In this document: positions 15,911-26,300 of the stretch, piece by piece
Layout of the letters: each line of letters begins with the position of its first letter
How positions within the stretch are numbered: position 1 is the stretch's first letter
DNA from: an uncultured Oscillospiraceae bacterium
GTDB lineage: Bacteria > Bacillota > Clostridia > Oscillospirales > Ruminococcaceae
DNA length: 45,941 nucleotides
Direction of reading: 5' to 3'
NCBI GenBank assembly: GCA_934486875.1
Contig: CAKSPU010000012.1
Span: 1-45,941 of the forward strand
Notes under the pieces: model-generated
The model's database searches: none
Told to the model about the DNA's origin: nothing
The model's input: only the letters and a program-made list of their open reading frames with translations
Position numbers and translations under genes: made by a program

Positions 15911-15964
15911 AATACATACCTCCATAAATTCATATTGTATTATACTTATGATTTGGCTTGTTTA

Positions 15965-17047
15965 TTACATTGCGCCGTCAATTACGCCGCCGCCCACAAC
16001 GATGTCGCCGTCATAGAAAACGCACGCCTGTCCCTTTGCGGGGGCTCTCACGGGTGAGGAAAATTCCGCTCTCATAATTCCGTTTTCCACGGGGAATATG
16101 ACAGCTTCCTGCTCCTTGGCGCTGTATCTCGCCTTTGCGGTGACCTTCATCGGCTCGGTGAGCTTTTCAAGAGAAATGAGGTTTACATCTCTCAGGAAAA
16201 GCACGGACTTGAAAAGATCCTTTTCATCGGATAATGTTACCGTGCCCTTTTCCGGGTCCTTGGCGGTCACGAAAACGGGCTTGCCGAACGTTACACCGAG
16301 ACCTCGGCGCTGCCCTATGGTGTAGTTTATAATGCCCGAATGCGTGCCTATCTTGTTTCCCGAACTGTCGGTAAAATCGCCGCTTTTCGGTTCATAGCCC
16401 GTGTATCTTCTGATAAACGCCGCATAGTCTCCGTCGGGAACAAAGCAGATGTCCTGACTGTCGGGCTTTCGGGAATTTATAAGCCCACGCTCCTCGGCGT
16501 ACTGCCTTATGGCGGGCTTGTCGGTGCCATAAAGGGGGAAAAGGGTGTGAGCGAGCTGCTCCTGCGTCAGGGTGTAGAGCACATAGGTCTGGTCTTTGCG
16601 CCTGTCAGCAGGGCGCTTTAAAAGATATCTGCCGTTTTCAAGGGCAATATCGGCATAATGTCCCGTGGCGATGTAATCAAAGTCAAGGAGCATTGCCCGT
16701 TTTAGCATAAGGTCAAATTTAAGATGACTGTTGCACTCAATGCAGGGATTTGGGGTCTCCCCGTTTATATAGCTGTCGGCAAATGGCTTCATTACGTGCT
16801 TGCCGAATTCATCTGTGAAATTAAGGGTGATGTGGTCTATGCCAAGCTTTCTGCACACGCTTCTTGCGTCGTCAACATCGGCAAGGGAGCAGCAGCCGCC
16901 CTCGCCGTATCCCTCTCCGAGAACGGAATTATCATACATTTTCAGAGTGCAGCCGCAGACCTCATAGCCCTTGTCGCATAAAAGTGCGGCAGCGGCGGAG
17001 CTGTCTACCCCTCCGCTCATTCCCACAAGGACTCTTTTCTTAGCCAT
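15965..17047 (-). CDS. mnmA: tRNA-specific 2-thiouridylase MnmA
   Basis: 360 aa. The ATP-pyrophosphatase P-loop SGGVDSS is at 11-17. The catalytic cysteines are Cys102 in NPCIECN and Cys201 in DSQDICFVP. ATGHYA (about 127-132) and IGQRRGLGV complete the signature. The enzyme adds the 2-thio group to wobble U34 of Lys, Glu and Gln tRNAs. No cysteine desulfurase gene is adjacent. Its start overlaps the stop of the upstream membrane protein (TAATG), so the two are coupled. Confidence 0.96.
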   Translation of the reverse strand: MAKKRVLVGMSGGVDSSAAAALLCDKGYEVCGCTLKMYDNSVLGEGYGEGGCCSLADVDDARSVCRKLGIDHITLNFTDEFGKHVMKPFADSYINGETPNPCIECNSHLKFDLMLKRAMLLDFDYIATGHYADIALENGRYLLKRPADRRKDQTYVLYTLTQEQLAHTLFPLYGTDKPAIRQYAEERGLINSRKPDSQDICFVPDGDYAAFIRRYTGYEPKSGDFTDSSGNKIGTHSGIINYTIGQRRGLGVTFGKPVFVTAKDPEKGTVTLSDEKDLFKSVLFLRDVNLISLEKLTEPMKVTAKARYSAKEQEAVIFPVENGIMRAEFSSPVRAPAKGQACVFYDGDIVVGGGVIDGAM

Positions 17048-17691
17048 TATCCGGTCTCCTTTTCAAAAATATGTACAAGCCTCGTGAGAGCCATTCCTCC
17101 CACTGCTTCGATGAACGGTGTCAGCGCAAGGACTTTCAGCCAGAAAGCCGTTATGCCGATGCCCGTGAATTTTATCATTGCCGCAAGAATGTACACAAGG
17201 GAAAATATGCCGCCGAACTGGACGGCGCAAACCCTGTCATACGAACGGTTTTTCGACAAAAGCCGCCTTGTGAGCAGATTTATCACCAGTGCCCCCGCTG
17301 CTCCCGAAACTATTGCAAGAAGCCTTTTTTCGGGTCTGCCCGAAAAGATAAGAGCCGAAATAAATCTTGTTGACACGAAATAATACAAAAGAAAATATAT
17401 CAGCGAGGGTATGATATCTCTCAGATAGAAAATTATCCCGCCGAATTTTAAGAATTTAAGTGGAGTGTCCGAATAAACAGCGGTGTGGCTCTCGGTCACG
17501 TTTCTTTTCAGGATCACCTGCTTTTCGCCCTCATCGCCGCTTTTCACATAGGTTATGGTAACGGAGCCGTCCTCTTCAAACTGCCTGCTGCCCTTTGTGT
17601 AGCCTCTGAGCACGAAATCAAGCAGCTTTTCGGCTTCATTAAGGCGTTCGTGGCGGGGAAGATATGATATCACATAGCCGTAGTTCAGCAT
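17047..17691 (-). CDS. Unrecognised membrane protein
   Basis: 214 aa. The N-terminal ~80 residues are soluble and charged (ISYLPRHERLNEAEKLLDFV ... VTITYVKSGDEGEKQVILKR). Four hydrophobic segments follow between about 95 and 205. The tail is VHIFEKETG. I do not recognise the family. It starts directly after the HAD stop (TAAATG) and ends overlapping mnmA, so it belongs to this operon. Confidence 0.75.
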   Translation of the reverse strand: MLNYGYVISYLPRHERLNEAEKLLDFVLRGYTKGSRQFEEDGSVTITYVKSGDEGEKQVILKRNVTESHTAVYSDTPLKFLKFGGIIFYLRDIIPSLIYFLLYYFVSTRFISALIFSGRPEKRLLAIVSGAAGALVINLLTRRLLSKNRSYDRVCAVQFGGIFSLVYILAAMIKFTGIGITAFWLKVLALTPFIEAVGGMALTRLVHIFEKETG

Positions 17692-18330
17692 TTATATCAG
17701 CTCCTTAAAACTTTCTATGCGGCGGTGGACGCAGCCCTTCAGCGCTTCAAAATCACCGAAATGACCGCTGTTTGTGCCGATAGTGTAAAAGCCGCTGTCA
17801 AAGGCGGTTTTCGCAGCGTGGGGGGAGTCCTCGATAACGGCGGTATCGGCGGGAGATGTGCCCATTTTTTCGGCGCACATATAAAATATCCTCGGGTCAT
17901 CTTTTGATGAGCCTGCCTCGTCGGAGGTTATGATAAATCCAAGGCTGTCAAGAATGCCGTTGTGCCTTAAAACGCCCTCCGCAAGCTCACGTGAATTTGA
18001 CGTTGCGGCGCACATTTTTATGCCCCGTTTTTCCAAAGCCCCGATAAGCTCCTTTGCATATGGCATAAGCTTTACCTCAAAAAAATACTTCTCCCGCACA
18101 ATGTCGGTTATCTCCTTTGCAACGCTTTCAAGGCTGTCGGAGATATTGTAAAGCTGTCTCAGATATTCGGCGGCACTCATAAAATGCATCGTTTTCATTG
18201 CCGCCGAAACGGAGCTGTCATATTTATAGCCACGGCGGGCGAGAAATATCCTGTCCGCCTCCGCCCATACGTCAAGGCTGTCCGCAAGGGTCCCGTCAAT
18301 GTCGAAAATGACCGCTTTTATGTTATCCAT
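17692..18330 (-). CDS. HAD superfamily phosphatase, beta-phosphoglucomutase-like
   Basis: 212 aa from ATG 18330. Motif I is FDIDGTLADS, motif II TSNS, motif III lysine in SKDDPRIF, motif IV VIEDSPHAA. A four-helix cap lies between motifs I and II. These features fit the beta-phosphoglucomutase / phosphoglycolate phosphatase branch; the substrate cannot be predicted. The alternative TTG 18342 abuts the AAGGA site and is less likely. Confidence 0.88.
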   Translation of the reverse strand: MDNIKAVIFDIDGTLADSLDVWAEADRIFLARRGYKYDSSVSAAMKTMHFMSAAEYLRQLYNISDSLESVAKEITDIVREKYFFEVKLMPYAKELIGALEKRGIKMCAATSNSRELAEGVLRHNGILDSLGFIITSDEAGSSKDDPRIFYMCAEKMGTSPADTAVIEDSPHAAKTAFDSGFYTIGTNSGHFGDFEALKGCVHRRIESFKELI

Positions 18331-18424
18331 AGAAATAATCAATCCTTATCCTGAGAGTTTTGTGGTTTGCAAAGCAGATCAATGCGGCAGCCGAGGAAAC
18401 AAAACCGTTGTCTGAAATTTATTT

Positions 18425-18598
18425 TCAGCTTATCTCCTCAACGGAATATGTGAGGTTTTCCCACAAAAGGGAAACGCCTATGTCCGTTTCCTCGGGGAGA
18501 AGCGCCATTGCTATGAAAAGCTCATCGCCTGTGGACTTGTCTTTGAGTGTGGCGTATTCGCCCTCTATCTTTATCACGGTGTAGTGCCTGGTTTCCAT
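18425..18598 (-). CDS. Small 57-aa protein coupled to the ABC-F gene
   Basis: An intact 57-codon frame begins METRHYTVIKIEGEYATLKD, continues with MALLPEETDIGVSLLWENL and ends SVEEIS. The ATG is 2 nt after the ABC-F stop (TAAAAATG), indicating translational coupling. Codon use resembles its neighbours, and the alternating hydrophobic pattern suggests a small beta-barrel domain. I do not recognise the family. Confidence 0.7.
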   Translation of the reverse strand: METRHYTVIKIEGEYATLKDKSTGDELFIAMALLPEETDIGVSLLWENLTYSVEEIS

Positions 18599-18600
18599 TT

Positions 18601-20556
18601 TTATCCCTCGTCTTCTTCACTGAGCATCAGCCATTCGTCGGAATAATCCGAGGACTGCTGTTTGAGCTGCTCGTATTCGGCACATTTTTCATTCATAAGA
18701 ACATAGTCAGCCGCAGCTTCGGGAGATGTCATTTCCTCCTGCACAGCCGCCATTTTCACTTCAAGCCCGCTTATGAGCTTTTCAAGCTCCCTTATGCGGC
18801 TTCGGCGCTTTGCGTCCTTTGCCCTCTGCTCCTTTGAGCGGTATGCGGCGGCATTTTTCTTTTCCGCCTCTTCCCTTGCTTTCTGCTGCTTTATCTCAGC
18901 CTGCATCTCCTGCTCTGCCTGAGCCTTTGCACGCTTTGCGGCGAGATATTCCTCAAAGCCGCTGTTATATTCGCAGAGCTGTCCCGGAGTTATCTCGAAT
19001 ATCCTGTCGCACACACGGCTGAGAAGATATCTGTCGTGGGATACAAGTATAACAGTGCCTTCAAATTTCGCAAGAGCGTCTTCAAGGACTTCCTTTGCGT
19101 CAATGTCCAGGTGGTTTGTGGGCTCGTCCAGAATGAGCACATTTCCTCGCTCCAGCATCATTATCGCAAAGCACAGCTTGGCTCTCTCGCCGCCGCTTAT
19201 AACGCCTACCTGCTTGAAAACATTCTCGCCCGTGAATTTCACAAGACCCAGCAGGCTTCTCACCTGTTCATCGGTCATACCTCGGCGGCGGTCGTGGATC
19301 TCATCAATGACGGTCTTGTTAAAATCAAGCTGGGAATTTTCCTGATCGAAGTAGGATATTTTCACATTTTTGTTCCACTCTATCGAGCCTTTCGGGGAGC
19401 GGATATCCTTGCGGATAATTTTAAGAAGCGTTGATTTTCCGATGCCGTTTGCGCCCACTATGCCTATTTTATCCCCACGGCGGACGTTAAAGGAGATGTT
19501 CTCCGCAAGCACCTTGTCGCCTGCCGCAACGGTGATGCCCTTTACCGCAAGGACATCGAGAGGGGGCTCGTAGTCATATTCAAAGCGTATCTTCGCCTTT
19601 TTTTCATACGTCACGGGCTTTTCCAGTATCTCCATAGCTTCAAGCTTCTTGACCCTGCTCTTCGCCATTGCGGAGGTGGTGGCACGGACGATGTTTCTGT
19701 CAACAAAATCCTGAAGCTTTGCTATCTCAGCCTGCTGTGCTTCATATTCTTTCATTCTGCGCTCAACATCGGCTGCCTTCAGCTCGGTGAATTTGGTGTA
19801 ATTGCCCTTCCATCTGCGGAGCTTTGTCCGCTCTATCTCGCATACAGATGTGCAGAGCTTGTCAAGAAAATATCGGTCGTGAGACACGATAAGGAGTGCG
19901 CCCTTGTAGTCGGAAAGATAATCCTCCAGCCACATTATCGTGTCAAAATCAAGGTGGTTTGTAGGCTCGTCGAGAATGAGCAGGCGGGGATTTTCAAGGA
20001 GGAGCTTTGCCATTGCAAGTCGGGTCTTTTCGCCGCCGCTGAGGGTGGCTATGACCTGATCGTAGGTCTCGGGGCCAAAGCCCATACCGTTTAAGACCGT
20101 TTTTATCTTCACGTTTATGAGATAGCCCTCGTTTGACTCAAAGTAAGCGGTCTTGCGGGCATATTCAGCACTTATCTCGTTAAAATGCTTCTCGTTCTGA
20201 TGCACCTCGGGGCGGGACATTTCCTCTTCAAGCCGTCTCAGCTCGTCCTGTACGGACAAAAGCTCGGAGAATACCGACTGCATCTCCTCCATTACCTCAG
20301 AGGAGCGGTCAAGACCCGAGTTCTGCTCCAGAAAGCCTACCGATGAGCCTCTTGTCACCGCAAGACGGGGGACATTCGGCTCGGGCTGGGACTCATATTC
20401 CTCCTTGCCCGTGATTATCCTCAGAAGCGTGGACTTTCCGCAGCCGTTCACGCCCACAAGTCCTATCCTGTCATTGTCCTCTATCGTAAGGCAAACGTTG
20501 TCAAGAACGGTTTTCCCGTTATATATCTTTGAGATATTTTCCATTGAAAGTATCAT
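18601..20556 (-). CDS. ABC-F family ATPase
   Basis: 651 aa with two ABC domains and no membrane helices. Walker A motifs are GVNGCGKST (35-43) and GANGIGKST; signatures are LSGGEK and ISGGER; Walker B motifs are LLILDEPTNHLD and VLILDEPTNHLD. The inter-domain linker (about 235-310) contains the P-site tRNA interaction region with a basic AMAKSRVKKLE. A C-terminal charged coiled coil (about 535-640) ends the protein. ABC-F proteins act on the ribosome; this architecture is closest to YdiF/Uup types, and an antibiotic-resistance role is not indicated. Confidence 0.93.
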   Translation of the reverse strand: MILSMENISKIYNGKTVLDNVCLTIEDNDRIGLVGVNGCGKSTLLRIITGKEEYESQPEPNVPRLAVTRGSSVGFLEQNSGLDRSSEVMEEMQSVFSELLSVQDELRRLEEEMSRPEVHQNEKHFNEISAEYARKTAYFESNEGYLINVKIKTVLNGMGFGPETYDQVIATLSGGEKTRLAMAKLLLENPRLLILDEPTNHLDFDTIMWLEDYLSDYKGALLIVSHDRYFLDKLCTSVCEIERTKLRRWKGNYTKFTELKAADVERRMKEYEAQQAEIAKLQDFVDRNIVRATTSAMAKSRVKKLEAMEILEKPVTYEKKAKIRFEYDYEPPLDVLAVKGITVAAGDKVLAENISFNVRRGDKIGIVGANGIGKSTLLKIIRKDIRSPKGSIEWNKNVKISYFDQENSQLDFNKTVIDEIHDRRRGMTDEQVRSLLGLVKFTGENVFKQVGVISGGERAKLCFAIMMLERGNVLILDEPTNHLDIDAKEVLEDALAKFEGTVILVSHDRYLLSRVCDRIFEITPGQLCEYNSGFEEYLAAKRAKAQAEQEMQAEIKQQKAREEAEKKNAAAYRSKEQRAKDAKRRSRIRELEKLISGLEVKMAAVQEEMTSPEAAADYVLMNEKCAEYEQLKQQSSDYSDEWLMLSEEDEG

Positions 20557-20592
20557 TTTGCTGTTCTCCCGATAAAAAAGTCATATATATTC

Positions 20593-20621
20593 ATTATAGC
20601 ATAATGAATGGTCAATTTCAA
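20593..20621 (-). promoter_or_regulatory. Promoter of the ABC-F gene
   Basis: Minus strand TTGAAA (20621-20616), 17 bp, TATAAT (20598-20593). It may drive the whole ABC-F / small protein / HAD / membrane protein / mnmA series. Confidence 0.65.
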
Positions 20622-20701
20622 GGAATTTTATATTTTTCTGCGTTTTTCGAATTATTCGAAAAACAAGTGAGCTATTTCGTTATAATTATATAAAATGCAC
20701 A

Positions 20702-20730
20702 TTGACATTTTGTGCAGTCTGTTATATAAT
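20702..20730 (+). promoter_or_regulatory. Promoter of the MMPL operon
   Basis: Consensus TTGACA (20702-20707) and TATAAT (20725-20730) with a 17-bp spacer. Confidence 0.85.
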
Positions 20731-20777
20731 ACTTTATTATATAGTATTATAGAAAATTTATGTAAGGAGTGAAGCTT

Positions 20778-23318
20778 TTGTCACAGAAATTTCCCGATCC
20801 TCCCAAGGAGGAGAATGAGACCTTTATGTATAAGCTTGCGTCTTTCATTGTCGATAAACGCAATCTGGTATTCCTTTTGTGGATATTCCTGCTGATATTC
20901 AGCATCTTTGCCAGCGGCTGGGTAAAGGTCGAGAACGATATCACCGCATACCTCCCCGATTCCACCGAAACAAGGCGCGGACTTACCCTTATGGACGAGC
21001 AGTTCACCACCTACGGCACAGCTTCCGTAATGGTGTCGAACGTCACCTATGAGCAGGCAGAGGCTATCGCCGGGCAGATCGAGGACATCGACGGCGTTTC
21101 CGAGGCTGCTTTCGACAACACCGAGGATCACTACAAAAATTCCTCCGCAATGTTCTCCGTGACCTTTGACGGCGAGGAGGACGACCAAGTGAGCATTGAT
21201 GCTATGGACGAGATAAGAACGATGCTTGCAGGCTACGATCTGTCCGTATCGAGCACCGTGGGAAGCGACTCCTCCGCACAGCTTGCAAAGGAAATGCAGA
21301 CGGTAACGGCTGTTGCGGCTGGAATTATCCTGCTGGTACTTCTGTTCACATCAAAGGCATATGCCGAGATACCCGTTCTTGTAGCCACATTCGGCGCTGC
21401 CGCCCTTGCAAACTCGGGAACTAACTTCCTGCTGGGCACTATCTCATTTATTTCAAACTCCGTAACTATCGTGCTCCAGCTTGCCCTTGCCATTGACTAC
21501 GCTATCATTCTTATCCACCGATACAGCGAAGAGCACGAGCATATGGAAAGCCGTGAAGCGTGCATCACCGCTCTGAGCAAGGCTATCCCCGAGATATCCT
21601 CCAGCTGCCTTACAACCGTTTCGGGTCTTATCGCCCTTGCATTTATGAAGTTCAGGATAGGCGGAGACCTTGCAATGGTGCTCATCAAGGCGATTATGTT
21701 CAGTATCCTGTCCGTATTCACCCTTATGCCGGGACTTATTATGCTCTTCTCGGGACTTATCGACAAGACTGTTCATAAGAACTTCGTGCCGAAAATTTCC
21801 GCTGTGGGCAAATTTGCATTTGCCACAAAGTATGTTATCCCCCCCATATTCGTTGCGCTGGTTTGCGTTGCATTCGTATTTTCAAACAAGTGTCCCTACT
21901 GCTACGGCACAACAGACCTTGAACACTCCCGCTACAGCGAGCAGCAGCTTGCGGAGCAGAAGATAAAGGACACTTTCGGTTCCAACAACCTTGCCGCCCT
22001 TATCGTCCCGTCGGGGGATTATGAAACTGAGGGCAAGCTCATACGGAAGCTTGAAAGCTACAGTCAGGTTGAATCCTGTATGGGTCTGGCGAATATCGAG
22101 GCAATGGACGGCTATGTGCTCACCGATGCCCTTACTCCGAGACAGTTCTCCGAGCTTGTTGACCTTGATTATGAAGTCGCAAAGGTGCTTTACGCAGCCT
22201 ATGCCATAAACGAGGAGAACTACGGCGAGGTGGTAAACGGTCTTGAAGCCTATTCCGTTCCCCTCATTGATATGTTTATGTTTACATATGACGAGGTAGA
22301 CAAGGGCTATGTTACCCTTGATGATGACCTTATGGACACTCTCGAGGAGCTCCACACCACTCTTGACAAGGCTCTTTTGCAGCTCAAGAGCGATGAATAC
22401 ACAAGAATACTTGTGTACCTGAACCTCCCAGAAGAGGGCGACGAGACCTTCGATTTCTTACAGACCATTCATAAGGAAGCCGAGAAATATTATCCCGACA
22501 AGGCGGACGAAATTCTCCTCGTGGGCAACTCCACCAGTGACTATGACCTTTCCTCCTCCTTCGTAACGGATAACCTCATAATCAGTATCCTTTCCGCACT
22601 CTTCGTTATCATAATCCTGCTCTTTACATTCAAATCCGCAGGACTTCCCGTTCTCCTTATTGCAGTTATCCAGGGAAGTATCTGGATGAACTTCTCGTTC
22701 CCATACCTTGAAAATACGAGCCTGTTCTTCCTCAGCTACCTTATCGTAAACTCCATTCAGATGGGTGCGAACATCGACTACGCTATCGTTATTTCAAGCC
22801 GATATATGGACTTAAAGCAGGAGATGCCCATTAAGGACGCTATCACCGAGACACTGAACCAGGCGTTCCCCACTATCATCACATCGGGCGCTATCCTTGC
22901 GGCTGCGGGCATTCTTATCGGTCAGCTTTCCTCCGACGGAACCATTTCTTCTATCGGTGTCTGCCTCGGACGGGGAACGATTATGTCCATCGTTCTTGTT
23001 ATGGGCGTTCTTCCCCAGATACTTCTCCTTGGCGATACCATTATCGAAAAGACCTCCTTTACTATCAAGAAGCGTGAGCGCACACAGGTGTCCAGCGGAA
23101 AGATCGCTGTTACAGGTATGATCCACGGCTATGTAAACGGACGTGTTGACGCTATCGTTAACGGTATCATCATCGGTGATGTTGACGCTAAGATCGAAAG
23201 CAAGAATTTTGAAGAGCTTGACAAAATTAACGGGGGCTTCAGACCGGAGGACAGCGGAAACAGCCACGATAATAACAATAATGCAGATGAAAACGAGAGA
23301 GAGGAGGCACGGAAATGA
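20778..23318 (+). CDS. MMPL/RND family transporter
   Basis: 846 aa from TTG 20778, eight bases after AAGGAG; GTG 20769 overlaps the site. Twelve helices are arranged as two halves, each with one helix, a large extracytoplasmic domain and a five-helix bundle. LALAIDYAIILIHRYSEEH in the first half and QMGANIDYAIVISSRYMDL in the second carry the conserved D-Y pair of MMPL proton-relay helices. The C-terminal tail is hydrophilic and Asn/Asp-rich. Relatives export lipids, peptides or cell-wall precursors. The stop overlaps the start of a giant surface protein, suggesting they form one envelope complex. Confidence 0.9.
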   Translation: MSQKFPDPPKEENETFMYKLASFIVDKRNLVFLLWIFLLIFSIFASGWVKVENDITAYLPDSTETRRGLTLMDEQFTTYGTASVMVSNVTYEQAEAIAGQIEDIDGVSEAAFDNTEDHYKNSSAMFSVTFDGEEDDQVSIDAMDEIRTMLAGYDLSVSSTVGSDSSAQLAKEMQTVTAVAAGIILLVLLFTSKAYAEIPVLVATFGAAALANSGTNFLLGTISFISNSVTIVLQLALAIDYAIILIHRYSEEHEHMESREACITALSKAIPEISSSCLTTVSGLIALAFMKFRIGGDLAMVLIKAIMFSILSVFTLMPGLIMLFSGLIDKTVHKNFVPKISAVGKFAFATKYVIPPIFVALVCVAFVFSNKCPYCYGTTDLEHSRYSEQQLAEQKIKDTFGSNNLAALIVPSGDYETEGKLIRKLESYSQVESCMGLANIEAMDGYVLTDALTPRQFSELVDLDYEVAKVLYAAYAINEENYGEVVNGLEAYSVPLIDMFMFTYDEVDKGYVTLDDDLMDTLEELHTTLDKALLQLKSDEYTRILVYLNLPEEGDETFDFLQTIHKEAEKYYPDKADEILLVGNSTSDYDLSSSFVTDNLIISILSALFVIIILLFTFKSAGLPVLLIAVIQGSIWMNFSFPYLENTSLFFLSYLIVNSIQMGANIDYAIVISSRYMDLKQEMPIKDAITETLNQAFPTIITSGAILAAAGILIGQLSSDGTISSIGVCLGRGTIMSIVLVMGVLPQILLLGDTIIEKTSFTIKKRERTQVSSGKIAVTGMIHGYVNGRVDAIVNGIIIGDVDAKIESKNFEELDKINGGFRPEDSGNSHDNNNNADENEREEARK

Positions 23319-26300
23319 TGAATATGAAGCGCTGTGCGGCTGCCGCTCTTGCGGTAATGCTCTCTGTAAGCCCAATATACGGCTGCGGATATGTTTTCGC
23401 CGAGGAGCAGTCCCTTTCGTCGGGAGCCTCTGCCAATGCACTGAAAGAGGACACGGTTTATATCAATTCCGCCGAGGATTATATCGGGTTTGCTCAGAAC
23501 TGCACTCTCGACAGCTATTCAAGGGGCAAGACCTTTATCCTTAACACCGACATCAATTTCTCCGCAGAAAAGGTGGATTTTATCCCCGTGCCATCATTCA
23601 GCGGCACATTCGAGGGCAACGGTCACAAGATAAGCGGTTTTTCCATAAGTGACAACGGCTCCGTTCAGGGACTTTTCAGATACATCGAAAAAAGCGGCAG
23701 GGTCAAAGATCTGAGCGTCACCTGCAAGATATCCCCCTCCGGCACAGCTTCCAGAAGCGGCGCTGTTGCGGGAGTAAACAGGGGAACTATCTACAGCTGC
23801 ACCGTTGACGGCGTTGTCACGGGCAAGGAATACTGCGGCGGAATTGCGGGCGTTAATGAGGAAACGGGACTTATCTCCTGCTGCAAGGTGGGCGGACGCA
23901 TTCAGGCGGAGCATTTCACAGGCGGCATTGCAGGTGAGAACCGAGGATGCATAATGCTCTGCGAGAACTCAGCTTCCGTAAATACCGATGTGTCCGACAG
24001 CGGACTTGACATTGAGAACATAAACATCGACGATATCTATTCCACCGAGAAATCCAACGATTCCACCGATGCAGGCGGTATCGCAGGCTATTCCTCGGGA
24101 AATGTTATAAAGTGTACCAACCGTGGAGATGTGGGCTATTCTCACATCGGCTACAACATCGGCGGCATCTGCGGCAGGCAGAACGGCTATGTAAACAGCT
24201 GCGAAAACTACGGCACCATTAACGGCAGAAAGGATACAGGCGGCATCGTGGGTCAGGCAGAGCCCCATTTCTCACTCCTTTTCTCTGAATCCTCAATGCA
24301 GAAGCTGAGAGACAGACTTGACGAGCTGAACACTATCGTTGACAAGACCATTGACGATGCAAACAGCTCCTCCGATAAGGTCTCGGGGGATATCGACAAT
24401 ATGCTTGACAGCCTTACAGCCGTGAAAAATGACACAAGCGACCTTATGGACAGGACAGATGATATTCTGAATGACAACATCGACTCCATAAACGAGCTGA
24501 GCGCCCGTGTTACCGACCTTATTGATATGGCAAAGCCTGCGTCCGACAGCTTTTCCGATGCGTCCGATGCATTCAGTGATGCTGTTGACAAGCTGTGGGA
24601 AGCAAACGATCTCCTTGGCGACGCAATGGACAGCACGGACAATGCTCTCGATACCCTTTTTCCCGCTCTCAATGACCTGTCCGATGCGCTTGATTCCTTA
24701 AAGGACGCAAACGATTCTATGCAGGACAGCCTCGGCACGGCTCAGAGCTCTATCGGAGACACCGACGGTCTTGCGGCAACACTCAATAATCTTCAGAGTC
24801 AGTTTTACATAATCGCTCAGAATATCGAAGCTATGAGCGATATCGTCAAGAACCTTATCACCGCTCTTGATGATTTCAATTCATCTGCCGATAAAAATGA
24901 TGCTGTTGACAAGATAAAGGACAGCCTTGACAGACTTCAGGACAGCCTTGACGGCGTTTCCGATCAGCTTAAGGAAGCCGATGACGCTATACAGCGCCTT
25001 CAGGATCTTCTTGATTCGGATTCCGATGATGCCGATGCGTACAAGGAGTGCATAAGCGATATCCTTGACGTGTTCACAGGCGGCGCATTCGAGGATATGT
25101 TTGACGCACTTTCCGACCTCGCAGACGGCGTGAATGATCTTGTTGACAGCTCCGCTATGGACGATATCAAGAACGAGATAACAAAATGCGCCGATCTTAT
25201 CAGGAATCAGGGCACGGCTACAGTTCCCTCGGATATAGATATATCAAAGCCCGATGATATTACCTTTGACGACCTCTCAACAGTCATCGGCTACCTTATG
25301 GACACATCGTCGGCGATAGGCGATGCAGAGGGAGCGGCAGGCTCACTGGTGGACAGGATAAAGGAAGCGTGGCCTTTCCTTGATGACGGCGCAGCTGCTG
25401 CGATCGCAGCAGCATATACCGCAGAGGAAGCCGTTCAGCACACCTCCGATGCGTCCGTGAACCTCTCCGACGGAATGGATCGGCTCCGTGCAATAAACGA
25501 TTATTTTGCAGGCAAGGAGAAGATAAATTTCTCGGGAACAGATGATGAGTTTGACGCTCTCAGAACAAGCCTTTCCGATAATATCAGCGACCTGCTTGAT
25601 GATCTCGATGTCCTTAACGCCTCCGCAGGTGACTCGGTAAATATCCTTTCCAATGACCTTAAGGCGATGAACAGCAAGGCTTCCGAGGTATATGACGTTA
25701 TTATGGATATGTCCGACGAGCTTGCAGAAGACCCCAAGAACCTTGAGGATTACACCGAGGATATCTCCGCCTCCGATACCGAGGGCAGGGCTGACGGCAA
25801 GATAGCAGGCTGCACCAACAACGGTCAGGTACTGGGCGATGTCAGCGCAGGCGGCATCGTGGGAACAATGGGCATTGAAAATTCCATTGACCCCGAGGGC
25901 GATATCGAGCAGAAGGGCGACAGATCGCTGAATTTTATCTATCAGTCAAGAACCGTGGTAAGAGACTGCACCAACAACGGCGGGGTAAAGTCCAAGAAGG
26001 ACTGTGCAGGCGGCATTGCGGGAACGATGGACACAGGCTGCATCATAAACAGCTATGGCTTCGGAAATGTTTCCTCCACCGACGGCAGCTATGTTGGCGG
26101 CATTGCGGGAAAATCCTCCTCGGCTATCTACGGCAGCTATGCAATGTGCCGTATCGAGGGCGATGACTATATCGGCGGTATCGCAGGCTTTGCCCACGAT
26201 ATGACCGGCTGCGCAAGCTATGTCACCATTACCGGGTCCGACGAATATGCGGGAGCTGTTGCAGGCGACTGTGACGGCGATGCCGAGGAAAATATCTTCA

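Noticed and set aside
18601..20556. ABC-F as an antibiotic resistance determinant
   Set aside because: The linker and C-terminal coiled coil fit housekeeping YdiF/Uup types; nothing nearby suggests resistance.
23239..23544. Overlapping frames at the MMPL / surface protein junction
   Set aside because: The ATGA overlap with GAGGAGG upstream and the signal peptide on the plus strand explain the junction.
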